DNA of 64,000 bases from Micropterix aruncella (GCA_944548615.1 OX155952.1:28545458-28609457); one strand, 5' to 3'; positions 1 to 12,074 are shown, counted from the stretch's first letter. The notes: a model not told the origin generated them from the letters alone. A program made the numbers and translations.

Positions 1-635
1 AGCAGTACTCGTTTAGACGTAATTATCAGTTTAAAATCATTAAAGTCGTATATCAGCGCCTTAAGAAAAGGAGTGCAATATAAATAAATCGACCAGTATA
101 TTAACATATACTTAAAGCTCATAAAGAAAGCAAAACGGTGAGGTATCAGTAAGCAAGGGCAGTCAGTAGATAGTATTTATTGTCTTGGTGTCAATCTTTC
201 TCACTTCTTTCGTCCAAAATATTTAGTATAATATTTTCTGGGTTGTTTAGCCTTCCTTTTCTTTGATGTTTGGCTAGTTTCTGTATCCGTTTCGTCCTTA
301 GTATATACTTCCTGCAATGCCTTCTACGTTTTTGAACCGGATGCAAATGTATATGTAACCTACATAAAATGTATATTTATTAGAAAATTATTTGTGTGAT
401 ATGTATTTAATACCCGAATATGTCTAATCTCTATTTCTAATGTCTGCTAAGCGCTGCTTATATCGGGCTATTCTTTCATTTCCTGCAGGACTGCACACGC
501 GAAATTCTCCGTTGTTCCAGCAGCGTTTTATTTTAGAAACGGTTTACTTAAATGTAACCTTCTACATAAATGTCGTCTTCCCGCAACAGTAATAATGGAG
601 TTGCGCATTTTCAATAATCAACAGAAACGCCGAAA
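1..635. other. AT-rich DNA without a recognisable gene
   Basis: No open frame with recognisable protein motifs and no clear repeat ends were seen. It lies on the 3' side of the minus-strand ASAP exon at 16467-16615, so it may be intron of that gene, but the next ASAP exon was not found between here and 16467. Confidence 0.5.
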
Positions 636-938
636 GGGCTCTCTAGACGATCAAGCATACTTGTCAAGCATCGCGTTGCGGGCTGGGAGGGGATCGTAAG
701 CCCCAGGAAATATGCAAATATTTACGAAAAATGCCTAATTCTGTAGTTTTATACCAGGGAGTCACGTCATTCATCAATCACTTACGTCTAATTAACGCGA
801 CTCCCTGATATAAACTACAAAATTAGGCATTTTTGGTAAATATTACAAAAAAATATTTGAATATTTCCTGCGATTTACGATCCCCTCCCTGCCCGCGACG
901 CGAAGATTGTCAAGCATGCTTGATCGTCTAGAGAGCCC
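636..938. mobile_element. Palindromic MITE, family A copy 1 (full length)
   Basis: A roughly 300-bp near-perfect inverted repeat. The left end reads GGGCTCTCTAGACGATCAAG and the right end is its reverse complement. Both arms continue inward through a GATCCCCTCCC-type GC block, a TTTGTAGTTTATACCAGGGAGTC-like block (seen in both arms) and meet at a short spacer near 775-795. It has no coding capacity. Related copies lie at 38261-38554, 29758-29967 and 60791-60842. The structure fits a non-autonomous DNA transposon; the superfamily is not resolved because the target duplication is unclear. Confidence 0.85.
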
Positions 939-2056
939 CGAGATCACGTTGTGAAATTGGTCGGAATATCTCGTATACAAGCGACGCAAATAGTACTTAA
1001 ATATTTAAGAAAATATTACATCATTTTTGGAAAAATACCATTTTAATACCACGGAAAATACTACAAATATACTACGAATTGGCGTGCGGCGGGAGATTGG
1101 ATTGGCGACGGGGAGGGGAGGGGTGGTTAGCAAGGCGATGGCTTGCCTACTTTCCGGGAGAGTCTTGGGGTGACACAACCGATTTTTTTCTATTACGACA
1201 ACGTTACCACTCATACTACGTTATTACAATAATGTTGAATAAAATGGCAACAATAGCGGGTTGCTGCCAATTAACTATTTGGTGTAGTCCAGACATCACA
1301 AGGTCTTAAAATGTGAACGTTGTACGCATTGCAGCTTAAAAGCTGGATATTATTGATATATTTATGAGTAGTCATCTCAGGTTTACGAATAACTTGTTCA
1401 TAGCAAGGAAATACAAAAATGAAATAATAAAGTGGAGAATTAAACGATATCAATAAACATAAGATTTAAAAACAACAAAAAAACTGGGAGTAGGTTAATT
1501 CTAAAACGGAGATTAATTAAGCCGCATAAGAATCAGCGATTCCAGCGGCTCCAAAATTTAAATCTCAACTGTCGGAGAGGGAAGATTTATGAATTTAATT
1601 ACCAGGCTGTGTTGAACAAACTTCGCCAAATATTCACGAGATGCTTGCCAACAAAGTTATTCTCTTTTTTTATATGTTTCGTAGGAAGCGTATTTTCTGT
1701 GTTTTTCTACGTTGATTTTTTGCCAAGTCTGTTTACTGTTTAGTATTGTATATCTAATAGAAAGTTATAATCATAAGTCAATCTTTGTCTGGAAAACTTT
1801 TATTTGCATAACCATAATATCCATGTTTGTATATAAATGTCGAATTCAGATATAAAAAAAACAAAGAACAACTTTTCTCAAACGATCAAAATCTATGTGG
1901 ACGCTTTTTCTTAAATTAAGGCTAAGTGACAGATAAAAGGTACTTCCCGTGAGGGTGTACGATTCTGCTATAAATTATATATGGGCAAGAAGATAGACAC
2001 ATGGTACGATGTAAACATACATTTATACCGCAAATTATGTTCCATGTAGCGAAAAA
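939..2056. other. Non-coding stretch with a dispersed terminal motif near 1160-1195
   Basis: No gene was recognised. At about 1160-1195 the motif GTCTTGGGGTGACACAACC, followed by a T run, is shared in inverse orientation with the start of the element at 61626 and, more loosely, with about 10060-10095 and 15115-15145. It looks like one end of a dispersed repeat. The 76-codon frame over it has no homology signature. Confidence 0.4.
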
Positions 2057-2523
2057 TCCATGGCGGAAATTTGGTTTCCTATAGAGCGGGGGTTGTTGTT
2101 AACCTTATGGCAACTGCGCTTGAAAACACCATTCTGCCACCCGATCCCGGTTGAATAATTCGGGCAAAGGATGCCGTGGTCCACGATAGATTCGGTTGAC
2201 ACCGTGTCACCGCTTCATAAGGGAGAAGTCTGCGCAAACGACCTCGATCCTGTAACCATTCAGTAGGTAGAAGGTATCCTGAAGGTTAATTTCAGACGGA
2301 GATCCTTCCAAACTGGTAGTCAGGGGGCGAGCCTGCCCGCTGGGTACCTTTCCCGGAGCCTCGCCGTAAGGCGTTGCCTCTGACGGTCAGAGGACGTAGC
2401 TAGACTGTGGATTGTTTTTCGTCCCATGTCTTCTGCGCTCACCTCACGGGAGACATAACGATACATTTTGTTAAAACTTCCTGAGGTGACGGGTTTGCCC
2501 GTTGTATTTGACAGGTCTAGTTG
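2057..2523 (-). repeat. GC-rich dispersed repeat, family H copy 1
   Basis: Read on the minus strand, this segment matches the plus-strand copies at 7042-7710, 13431-13918, 13941-14405 and 60351-60745 over most of its length. It opens with an 'acaacgggc-aacccgtcacctcaggaagtttt' type block (both halves shared), runs through a 'tcgaggtcg.ttgcgc' block and ends near 'ttaacaacaacccccgctctatagg'. A minus-strand frame from 2547 to 2320 reads YVSREVSAEDMGRKTIH; divergent copies keep a similar peptide (SRGVSVEDLGR and SREEKAEDLDKTIH), which hints at former coding sequence. The family is not recognised. Confidence 0.7.
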
Positions 2524-2525
2524 CC

Positions 2526-3190
2526 GTCCGATTTTTTTCGATACCATCGCCTATAGTATGCAGTTCAAAGCAAATTTAGTATTATAATCGGAATTTATTA
2601 TTTATATCTCCATGTTTGGGATCTTAGTTTTTTTAATGATTTATTAGTGATTTCTTAAACTGCTTCTTTAGTTTGTTAAATAATCGTGGCGACAATCGTA
2701 GATTACGATTAATCGGGAAAACACCAATAGTCGTCGACTAATCGTATCATCGCTAGTTGAAACATTTGTAATTATATATTTTATATTGATATTTTGTTTA
2801 GTGCGGTATCCGCCTTCCTTAAAACCAAAATGCCAAAGAACCAGGCAGCGGCATCTCATAAATTGATGCCACGACGCCGATGCCGATTTGGCCGCCCGGC
2901 TAAAAGCCTTTTGAACGAGAGAGGGCAGCTATAACGAAGCTCTTGCGGCTCTCGTAAAGTGCATTATGTGCAGTCACGTCCTCCGCCTACCCTGGGGCAG
3001 CTTATAGGGCGAAATGCCACTATTCCGTTCCGCGCACCGCGGAGTGAAGTTATGAACGGTGACATACGTATACATTTTACGACTACAAGGTATAGAAGGC
3101 TGAAAGTGTGATGAAACTACATATGTGCTCAAAAACGTTCGTGGATATTTGTCGCGGTATCATTCGTTCTTTCTCTGTAACCACGAGTTA
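2526..3190. other. Unassigned non-coding stretch
   Basis: No gene was recognised. A GC-richer patch at about 2840-3060 stands out from the AT-rich surroundings and may be another repeat remnant, but no second copy was identified in the window. Confidence 0.35.
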
Positions 3191-4177
3191 AGGGGGGGGG
3201 GGGGTTGCTAGGACGGCAAAAACAACATGTTGTTCCTTTTTTATTTCAAGTTGAAATCTATTCATGAATCGTTTACCTCTGAAATAGCTGATAGTCTCAG
3301 ATTGCTGTAAGTGTAAAAAAACCTACTACTTTACTTACGCGTTTTTCTCCAACCCATATTTCTCAGTACTGCTCCGGTGAAAAAAAAACTACTTGATGGA
3401 TCGAGTTGTTCTAAAAAAAAAAATCAAGATTATTAAATTCTTTTCCATATGAATTGAAAAAAATACAAAAAGTTTTTATATATTTTGTATAACTAGTTAA
3501 ACACAAAATTTCGAGGGGAAATTGATTTTATTTCTTTCAATCCTTGAAAATATATAAAAATAACAACCATTACGTATTTTTCAAGTTCATCTAGAATCTA
3601 GAAAATACATATTGGGCTCGATTGCGTTTCTTCATGAACTAAAATCGGAAATTAGTCTTTATGAACGAGACAGGGCAATACGCTAGAGCGGAGTGTGAGA
3701 TGACCGGTTGTTAGTTTATCGCATTAAAACTGCCCGTCAAGGTCAAATCTTACACCGCACGAAATATGCTCGAATTTATTCGGACGAGTATACGTACATA
3801 TTCCGCTCTAACGTATTGCTCTGTCTCGTTCGCTTGGACTAATTTTAGTTTTAGTTCACAAAGAAACGCAATCGGGCCCATTATTACATTACGAAAATAC
3901 ACATTTAGTTCATATAGAAAATACACTAAATTAATATCATAGCAATTTTTTTTTGTTTCATCCAAAATTACGCTTTCTATTACCGGCGCAAGCATGTACC
4001 GTCATTTCTGCAGCAGTAGAAACATTTGCAATTCAATATTTCAAAAAAAGTTATTTTTACTTTATTGCAAAAAAGATTTATTTTTTCAAATGTTAATCAA
4101 ACTGAAATAAAAGTTTCATGATTAGATTTCTCCTTATGAAAAACAGGTTTTTTCTGGCCTTCTAAGCCAGGCTACCC
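3191..4177. mobile_element. Family D DNA element, copy 1, interrupted by family E
   Basis: It starts at a poly-G run after TTA and ends at 'aagccaggctaccc'. Its sequence is shared with 20472-21152: the 'gtttacctct.gaatagctgatagtctca' block, the 'actacttga.ggatcgag' block, and 'aaaattacgct..ctattacc.gcgcaagca' near the right end. In the second copy the two ends are inverted repeats (AGGGG...GGTTGGTTTA...GGCCAAAAA against its complement), so a non-autonomous DNA transposon is likely. A separate inverted-repeat element (3614-3879) sits inside this copy. Confidence 0.7.
3614..3879. mobile_element. Family E inverted-repeat MITE, copy 1, nested in family D
   Basis: The ends GGGCTCGATTGCGTTTCTT and its complement AAGAAACGCAATCGGGCCC enclose about 266 bp. 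The arms also share 'gaacgagacag.gcaatacg' and 'agagcgga'. ATT stands immediately outside both ends and may be a 3-bp target duplication. It is absent from the other family D copy at 20472, which marks it as a later insertion. It has no coding sequence. Confidence 0.8.
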
Positions 4178-4215
4178 TTTATAAAGTTCTCGAACAATCA
4201 AACCGATTTGAATTA

Positions 4216-5032
4216 AGGATGATTCATGCTACACCGGGCCGGGGCCGGGCCGGGCCCCGGCCGAGTCGTTTCCAACGTGCTCCGGCCGGGGCAGTCATTC
4301 ATGCTACACCGGGCGTGACCGGGCTGTTTCCGAGTTTATTTATCCCACGGCCATGTCCGCGATAACTAGTAGAATAGAATAGAATAGAATAACTTTAATG
4401 TGCTATAAAAACATAACTTAATGAATATTACGCTGGTTTTATAAAAAAGACAATTTATGCACAAATGGCGGACTTATCTAACTAGTGTTGCGTCCATCTA
4501 TTTTGGCGATAATAATATTTTTTAATTTCTATTTTCGCTTGATTATTAATGCAATTTTCACAACTTGAGTTGGCAGCTATTGCAATTGCCTTTGAAGATG
4601 AAGTATTGGAAACACGAACTGAATCTTATAAAAGAAGATGGAGTGTACATCCAGCCTGGAGAAAACGACAATCGGAGGGAGAATTCGCCACGCTCTACAA
4701 GGAATTAATAGATGATGAGAGCAAATTTTACGGTTATTTTAGGATGTCTAAAGAATGCTTTAGTATATTTCTTGGAAAAATAAAACGTGATTTAACCAAA
4801 CAAAATTCAAGATTTCTGAAGCATATCTCTCCCATTGAACGATTAGCAGACCGGAGCCGGGAAAACAATATCCACCGCCAATTCGACGCCGTGCTCCGGT
4901 CGTGGCACGGCCGGGCACGGCCGGAGCACGGCCAAGCATGAATTGCTTCATACAAAAGTATACTATAGATATCTGACCGTGTCCCGGCCGGGGCCCGGCC
5001 CGGCCCCGGCCCGGTGTAGCATGAATCATACT
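4216..5032 (+). mobile_element. PIF/Harbinger element with GC-rich terminal inverted repeats and TTA target duplication
   Basis: The left end AGGATGATTCATGCTACACC and the right end, read inversely as AGTATGATTCATGCTACACC, begin terminal inverted repeats of about 50 bp. These continue as an almost pure G/C run of GGGCC units. TTA flanks both ends exactly (4213-4215 and 5033-5035), the 3-bp duplication expected of PIF/Harbinger. The 817-bp interior keeps only the first part of a transposase and then runs into the subterminal GC-rich repeat, so the copy is internally deleted and non-autonomous. Confidence 0.88.
4549..4941 (+). pseudogene. Truncated PIF/Harbinger transposase (N-terminal part)
   Basis: A 130-residue frame. 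Residues 30 to about 105 carry the N-terminal signature of Harbinger transposases: RRWSVHPAWRKRQSEGEF, then LYKELIDDESKFYGYFRMS, then a short helix and SPIERLA. In complete proteins the DDE nuclease domain follows. Here the frame instead enters the element's own GC-rich subterminal repeat at about residue 106 (the HGRARPEHGQ tail) and stops. No catalytic triad remains, so it cannot be an active transposase. The target-site duplication of the host element agrees with the family call. Confidence 0.85.
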
Positions 5033-5363
5033 TTAAGAGTAAGAAATACCAAGCAAAAAACCAACGACTGGGGTGTGATACACCCCAGGGTAGGGTTTAA
5101 GGGTTAAAAACGTAACCTAAAATAAAAGTATTATGGTTCAGATTCTACTTCTTCCAAACTAAATTAAAATACTTTTTTTTTTTACATTTTTATATGTCAG
5201 ATCTTCGAAAAATAAGACTTCGAGAATATCTGAAATTGTGTTACAAAAAAATCGATAAAATTTTCATTTCAACTTCTACCAAACAAACGACAAAAACGAT
5301 TCGATTTATCATTTTTATCGTTTGGGCCATGTCACGAATTCACTTAATACAGCAGGTAAAAGA
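5033..5363. other. Short non-coding spacer
   Basis: AT-rich sequence between the Harbinger element and the family E copy. No gene or repeat ends were seen. Confidence 0.4.
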
Positions 5364-6225
5364 GGGCCCGATTGCGTTTTTCGTGAACTAAAATCGGAAT
5401 TAGTTCATGCCAGTGAGACAGGGCAATACTTAGAGCGGAATATAAAATGAAGGGTTGTCACCTTTCCAGGATACAATTACCAATCAAACATAAAGCGGCA
5501 TAATCTAAGACTGTTCGGCAAGTATATTTTTTTTTGGGAAAAGATACGATTGTTCGTTTTACATTCCGCTCTAATAGCCCAAGAGGCAGCGACATAAAAG
5601 TGCAAGAGTTTTGTAAAAGCTGATACTTTCAGATCAGAAAGTATTTCGGCATAGAATGCTGGGGTAGTCAGCAGGCAAGACTCCGGGACACCTGGCGCTG
5701 GCGTACTACGAAAGTTCAGAGTTCATCAGTAGATAGTGGATGCAATACAGAACTCGAAACAAATGGTTAGAGTGCTTAACAGTTGCATCAGCATTACTCC
5801 ATGCATGTCACAAAATAGTCCATTATATTGCGCGGCACATTAGACCGATGCGTAATAGTTAACGACAAATACGTACCGGCGTATTTGCAGGAACTTCATT
5901 TTTGTGACATGTATGGAGTAATGCTAACGCAGTCTGACCATTTGTTTCGAGTTCTTTATTGCATCCATTGTCTACTGATGAATTTTCAGCTTCAAGACAC
6001 TTTGGGGGTACTAATTAAAATTACACCTTTCCTAGTACGCTAGCGCCAGGTGTCCCGGAATCTGACCTGCTGAGACCACCTCGGCATTCTATGGTCAAAT
6101 TTCTGTCTGATCTGAATGTATCAGCTTTTACAAAACTCTTGCACTTTTTTGTCGCTGGCTATAACGCAATGCTCTGACTCCTTCACCTGAACTATTTTCC
6201 AATATTATTTCACGAAGAGCCTCGA
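5364..6225. mobile_element. Family E copy 2, split by element G
   Basis: The left end GGGCCCGATTGCGTTTTTC and the following 'gagacagggcaatac.tagagcgga' match family E at 3614. The right half resumes at 6162 with 'taacgcaatgctctgactcc', the counterpart of 'taacgtattgctctgtctcg' in copy 1, and decays by about 6225. Between the halves lies element G (5575-6161) with a TAA duplication, so this copy was whole before G inserted. Confidence 0.7.
5575..6161. mobile_element. Element G: 587-bp long-arm foldback element with TAA target duplication
   Basis: Both arms, about 270 bp each, are reverse complements over nearly their whole length. The ends read TAGCC...GGCTA. Shared arm blocks include 'agtgcaagagttttgtaaaa', 'gggacacctggcgct' and 'actccat.catgtcacaaaa'. 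TAA lies directly outside both ends (5572-5574 and 6162-6164), which suggests a PIF/Harbinger-like 3-bp duplication. The 71-residue frame inside is not recognisable as a protein. No second copy was seen in the window. Confidence 0.8.
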
Positions 6226-7041
6226 CTAACAGCCGGCTATCGTTCATCTATAATGCAGAGGCAAGCCAAGCGGTTTCCAATATCGTCGCGCGTCATTTTC
6301 CAACTAGAAAAAACCACCAGTTTGTCTCAGAAGACTCGCTTTCTTCAATGGCGCCTAGATCCCTAATCGATTACAGCGGAACCATCCATCACCGATAAGG
6401 TCAACATTTGAAAATTAAACGAAACAAAAGTGGATCCAGCTTCCAAAGCCAATCCATCAACAAAGGTAACTTAGGGGCGTTGACCTTTTCCCGGAACCGA
6501 CTTGCCTCCCGTACATTTCCATAATTCGGCAGTACGCGCTCTGGTATCGAATTCGGGCGAAACTAAGGCCTCGGTCACACGAAGCGACTGTTCACTCCGT
6601 TACTTCGATAGCCCCTAGTGAATTCGCTTCATGGCAAGTTCATCGCTGCTACTTGATTCGAGTAGCGGCTAATTAATTACGAAAGCTGGCGCGCAGCGTA
6701 TTGAAATCGCATAAGTGGGAAAAAATAGATTTTGCTCAAAAACAAAATTCTGTACGTTTTAGAACATTTAGGAACAGAAAACGAAAAAATGCCTGCCTGA
6801 GTCCGGGTTGCGCGCGTCGAAAATAGTAGACACGCGTGACAAGATACTAGACTTTACTGAATACTGCTTCGTGTGGCCGAGGCTTCACCGAGCCGTTGCC
6901 TTGGCAGCGAGGGGGAGTGTGTCAAGGGCGGGGCAGGACGCGGCAAGGACGTCAGAAGCTGCGTGGATTACAACACGGGGTTATTGTGTAACTTCAACGA
7001 AATACCAAACTTGACCTACGCCAACTGAGACCATGCACACT
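6226..7041. other. Unassigned stretch before family H
   Basis: No gene, splice-bounded exon or paired repeat ends were recognised. Composition is mixed, and a short frame at 6808-7014 has no protein signature. Confidence 0.4.
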
Positions 7042-7710
7042 TGGAGGTGTCAACTACAACGGGCGAAACCGTCGCCTCAGGAAGTCTTAACGATATTTGA
7101 TCGTTCTGTCTCCCGTGGGGTGAGCGTAGAAGACTTGGGACGAAACAGTCCACTGTCTAGATACGCCACTCGCTCGTAAGGTACCAACGCGTCACCGCGA
7201 GAAGGCGGGTGTGCATACAGCGGGCCGCCTTTCGCGCCCTTACTTCCAGTTACGGTCAGATTTCCCCGGCCTCCCGACTGGTTATGGGTTCGAGGTCCAG
7301 GCTTACGTAGCGGTGATTCGTAATTAACTGAATCTATCGCGGACCACGACGTCCTTTGCGCGGCTGTTCTCATCTGCGATCGGGTAGCCGATTAGTCGTT
7401 TCGAGAGCGGTTGCCGTAGGGTTCTACCCCCGCCGTTACTACCCCCGCTCTATAGGAAACAAATCCGTTTCCAGACTCCCCCGGCTATTAGTCGGAATGC
7501 ACCGTCGATTGGCTGACGCCGCACGGTTTGCAGACCGTCCAGGAGCGCCCGAATGACGATTGTCAGAGGAATTGGCCCGCAAACACAGAGTCCTACCCGG
7601 GCTCGCACTTCTGCTTGGAGGCTATCAGATGGATGCTGACCTGCGAGTTAGGCCGACCCTAAATTATGGGTCATAATGACATAACTGCACTGGGCCTATT
7701 AGCTCCCTGA
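7042..7710 (+). repeat. GC-rich dispersed repeat, family H copy 2 (longest)
   Basis: The most complete copy, in plus orientation. Blocks in order are: 'caactacaacgggcga', 'gagcgtagaagacttggga', 'tggttatgggttcgaggtc', 'gtagcggtgattcg', 'gctctatagga', 'ccggctattagtcgga', 'gattggctgacgccgcacg', 'ggctcgcacttct', 'tagctccc'. A frame at 7356-7556 encodes LLVGMHRRLADAARF...APE; the copy at 13941 encodes LLVGVHSQLADAARY...APE in its own frame. Similar peptides in diverged copies suggest a decayed coding element. No known domain was recognised and no long terminal or inverted repeats could be paired. Confidence 0.7.
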
Positions 7711-10465
7711 GACTGCACAGAATGGAGATATATAAGTGCATGCACAGATCAAACATAAATTATTATGGACACAGGCGTGATTTTTTTTATTATACATTAT
7801 CGGAAGCAACTAGATTATATTCGGGAAAAAGCAGAAGGTGGGAGACCGATTTAGTAAGACACGGAATATTTCGCCGAAAGAAGTAACGGAAGATACGACA
7901 ACGATGTACGAATTGGAAAAACGATAAGAAGGGCACGTAAAAAAGAATGCCTAATAAATCTATATATGAGCTGGATACAAATGAATTAGTGGTAATGCCG
8001 CTAGGTAATAGGTATTAATTAAATGGTTCATAATATTCTCCACGAAGCCAATTAAGCATTTATTGAAACGGAGAACGATAATCCTTTACACTCTTGCACA
8101 TTTTCAAAAAGCAAGAGAGACTAACCTCTACAGCCATACTATTTTATACAGCGACCAGACACTGGACAGGAAATTGAAAGTTTGGGAGGCTAATCGCGGA
8201 ACAAATCATCGGAGGAAGTAATAACTGAGGAATGAAAAGGACTCCCGAAAGGCGAATGACGAAACTTTGCAAACGGCATAGAAATCATGAATTGGAGGAA
8301 AGCGGATTGGAAGACGGCGACGCTGTGCAAATTAATGATTAAAACTAAAAAAAGGAATATATATTTCTTCTAACTCATCCACAATTCTAGAATTAGATCT
8401 AAGGATCTCGCACGCCCTCTAGAAAAACAAAATAAGAATCTATGTATCTACCGCATGAAATGATGAAATCGATTGAATTCGTTAAATAATGGCATTGACC
8501 AGAGACGCCCTGAAGCAAATTTGGTGAAAATTTTATAATAACGAAGTTATTACGATAGAAAATATTTCAAATACAATCATAATTTTTCAAATTTATTTTT
8601 TTATTTATTTTTTTTGTTAAAAACATACAGAATAACAAAATAACATATAAGCATAATATATAACAGTAGTAAAGCCAATGATGTTTTAAATTATTTGCTA
8701 TATAAGGATTACAAAATATGCTAAACAATACAATACAAATAAAATAGGAAGTATGTACAAAATAATTGGTTTCTATCAATCTTTTTAATCATTTCCCGAA
8801 GTTACGGAAACAGAATGAATCATTTCCTGCAGTCCATCGACAGAATGTCTGGAGATAACCAGCAACATAAAGAAGGCCATATATTTCATCTAAGTATATT
8901 CACATGAGGTACAGCACGCGTCTATTGATCGTATCTAGTCGTAAACATCTCGACGCTTGTACAAAATAGAGCTAGGCTTTTAATCTCTGTCCAGCGGGCG
9001 AGACGTGACAGAAATGCGAATGGTTCTCTTAGCTGCCAGCCTCTGGCAGCCCAAACAGATAGCGTCGACCACGGGAACTAAATCCTCATTAAATAAAAGA
9101 ATAGTCCTGAGGGACGGAGGGGCCAGCGGATTTTCCACCTACACAACTAGATATTTGTTGCCGCAATCTGGCTTTACCTGCGAAGACCAGGCTAAGCATA
9201 TTTGAGAGTCATAACATTGTTTTGATCTAGTTTTTAATAAAAACTACCAATGATAGTTTTTAAAATAAGTAGACATTTCTATTAATACTTTCCCGGCTCA
9301 CCAACCGACCAGGAGGGAAAGTATCGTGAAAGCGCATTTTTTTCCCGGGATAGAGACGGAAATATCTATTTTGAGCCCCGCTCCCGAGACGATTACGACC
9401 ATTTCGCCCGATAGTGCCCAAATCATTTGGCCATGGCAAGAGTTGAAAAGACTGGTTGAAATCAGTCTACCAGGGGGCGCACTAGTCATATACCATCCCC
9501 TAAATATTGGACTTAAAGACTTGAAAATTGGTTTGTTGGACCGAAATCAAGTTGTGAAATTGTGGTTGGAATCTAATGCTGCGTACAGACTGACGAAAGG
9601 TAGCATGCAATGTAACATGAAAGGAGCATTTCATCAGTGTGAACGCAGCGAGCGCACGAACCGAATGTATACCGACTCGTATCTGTTTCCGGCGTGCGCG
9701 CGAACGTCGTCAGTCTGCTAAAAACACGCTGTGTCCATACCTGGTTCAGTTCGTGTTCGCGCGCGCTTCGACCCATCCCGTCCACACTGGCGCTCTGAGC
9801 ACACCGCGCGCCCCTTAGTGTTCAATCGAAAAACCGACAAATCACGGATCACTCCGCGTGCGACTTGAAATGCTCGAAGCGTGCGCATGAAATGCACATT
9901 TCGCGCGCGCGAGGCATCCACACTATGTCCATTTAAATGTATGGCGAAATCAAATATTTAAATTTGCGGCGTCGCGAGTTTGATATCGCGCAACGCAAGT
10001 CTGAAACTTTAATCTTTATTGCGTTGTGTCGCTCGTTCGAAATTCGAATGTTTAGCGGCGAAATTTTGGGATGACACTACCGATTTTTTTATTTTCCGTA
10101 AAAAAATAATTCTAATGTGGATTCACTCTCGTATAGCCAATTTGAATCATTTCTCAAGGAAAGTCATAATACTATACTATATATCTCCTCGAAGTCGACG
10201 GCTTTTAAATAATTGCTTGGACGTGACACTGAATGTCTGGCTGCTGTTTCCTTCCTTCTTCCTTATATTATTTTACTATTTTTTAGCGTAAGCATAAGGT
10301 CTAAAACGTCATTGACCGACTATCTCCACAGATTAACAATGTTCGGCTTTTCAGTGTAAACGTCAAAAAGAATAGAAGGCTATTATCAGTTCAAAAGGCG
10401 ACGAGCCATCCCCATCTAAGATGGAATAGGATGCGTCTATTGTTTGTCGATAAATCGATCTACCA
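7711..10465. other. Mostly unassigned intronic or intergenic DNA
   Basis: No gene was recognised. 8340-8780 is very AT-rich. The 131-residue frame at 9326-9721 has no recognisable domain. A CG-dinucleotide-rich stretch at about 9630-9930 contrasts with its neighbours and may be a repeat remnant. Around 10060-10095 is a loose copy of the GGGGTGACAC...T-run motif also found near 1165. Confidence 0.4.
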
Positions 10466-10725
10466 GGTGCCACAGTGGCTAGATTGCCTGATTTACGTCG
10501 TAAGTTTCCGGGTTTGATTCCCGACTAGATCACCATTTTAAGTTGAGATAAAATTAAAGGTTCAATTCTGTCGATCGAATCCAATAACAAAACACACACT
10601 TACACACAGGCTACACGCACATACATATAAACACTCCATAGGGTTGGTTGTAAGAGATTGTCTTAAGGATAATAAACACGCTGATTGTGAAATTTTACAA
10701 TAAAGAGTAGAAACAAACAAAGAAA
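10466..10725 (+). mobile_element. tRNA-derived SINE, copy 1
   Basis: The head resembles a tRNA-type RNA polymerase III promoter, with a degenerate A box near 'agtggctagattgcc' and a B box near 'gggtttgattccc'. The body is 'gtcgatcgaatccaataacaa', 'acacacacttacac' and 'gggttggttg.aagagattgtc'. The 3' part reads 'gtgaaattttacaataaagag' and ends in AAAC repeats. Four more copies in the window share this order (19980, 23587, 29685, 36047). It is a non-autonomous retroelement mobilised by a LINE; it is not a functional tRNA gene. Confidence 0.85.
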
Positions 10726-12070
10726 CAAGTCGGAGTTCCTAATCTACAAATACTACATAATCGCAGCATCAATAAATACAGATAATTAACTCCAAGCAAC
10801 AATTGGCACAAATGTAGTAAGTAACTGGCCCTATGCAAACAGGAAGAAATTATTCCAAGAGCTCACCGGTAAATACGCAATAAGAAGTTATAATTACATA
10901 AAGCAAAAGCGAAATGTGTATCATATTATATTTGCAGACGGAGCCACTTTCGCGAGACTTTTGAATTATTTATAATTTCACTTCGTTTCCGACGCGAGCG
11001 CATTACCGCTTCACTGATAACACCGCGTAATGATACCGCGTCTTCTGCTTCTGTGCGCTATGACGTCACTTCCAGGAGAATAATAAGTGGAGTACGTGAG
11101 CGACAACCATGACTGTTTCTCTCATGACTGATTCTCACTTTACTGCTCTTAGCTGGGCTGTGTATAGGAATATTGTGCGCAGTTTAGACGGCAGCTTAGC
11201 TCAAAACAAAATTGAAATCGAAGCAAGGGCTCGAAACCATAAATCGTAATACAATTACTCTAAACTGAACGTTGAGCATTTTGGAACTTCGATTTTTCAA
11301 CACATAAACTGCCACAGTGAACGAACCGCGTGTACTGGCGAGTTCCGACCACTTTCATTTCGAAGAAGAGAGAACAGTGTTGCCACTCCAGCAATTCCGA
11401 ATTCCCTTTTTTTGCTACGCTTTTGAACTTTGGGTTGCGCGACTCTTGCACCACTCCATACCATAAGCGTCGGCCACGCCGATTGTGCTGCCGTTGAACG
11501 AGATATGACCGATATATGACCGCCACTCTGCCGATGCATATATCTAAACATTCGAGAAATTTGACAACCCCCACGTGCACGTAACGCTAACTACAGGAGT
11601 TTACCGTAGCGCATCCCTCTGCTAACATGCCTCGCACCCTATCCCCGCAATGCTTTCCCACTCGAGTGCGCCTACTGTTCCAACTCGGTAGACTGGGTAT
11701 TACGTAGTAGTTTTGCTTTGCCTACATGGATTAAACAGTGGATTCCACCACGCCACTCCATGACCAGCCCCAAACCGTGGAGCCCGCTTTTTAGGCAGCG
11801 CCTTCTACACTAACAAAAATATAATGATACAGAAATACGCATGTTTCAACAAGGATTACATATATAACTCGGACTGTGGTCCATACGTATGAAATAACAT
11901 GACTCGTAACGTTGTCGGCGCGACGGTAGTTAACGTGCCGTAATATTAAAACATAATGTTATTTCATAACGTCGCGAACTTGGGATCTCGCTTCTAACAT
12001 GACAGTATGTAGTAGGATACGTACGGACACATGAACCATGGTGAAACTACAGTATACTGTTATTTCTGTA
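10726..12070. other. Unassigned non-coding stretch
   Basis: No gene was recognised. The overlapping minus-strand frames at 11260-11580 show no conserved motif. A weak inverted repeat ('gaaataacatga' against 'atgttatttca') flanks a CG-rich spacer at 11890-11970. Confidence 0.4.
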
Positions 12071-12074
12071 TTAA

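Noticed and set aside
4734..5029. Minus-strand Arg/Gly/Pro-rich frames in the Harbinger element
   Set aside because: Produced by the GGGCC terminal repeat; the opposite strand holds the real transposase remnant.
9326..9721. 131-residue frame as a gene
   Set aside because: No recognisable domain, no codon or splice evidence, and its 3' part lies in a CG-rich repeat-like stretch.
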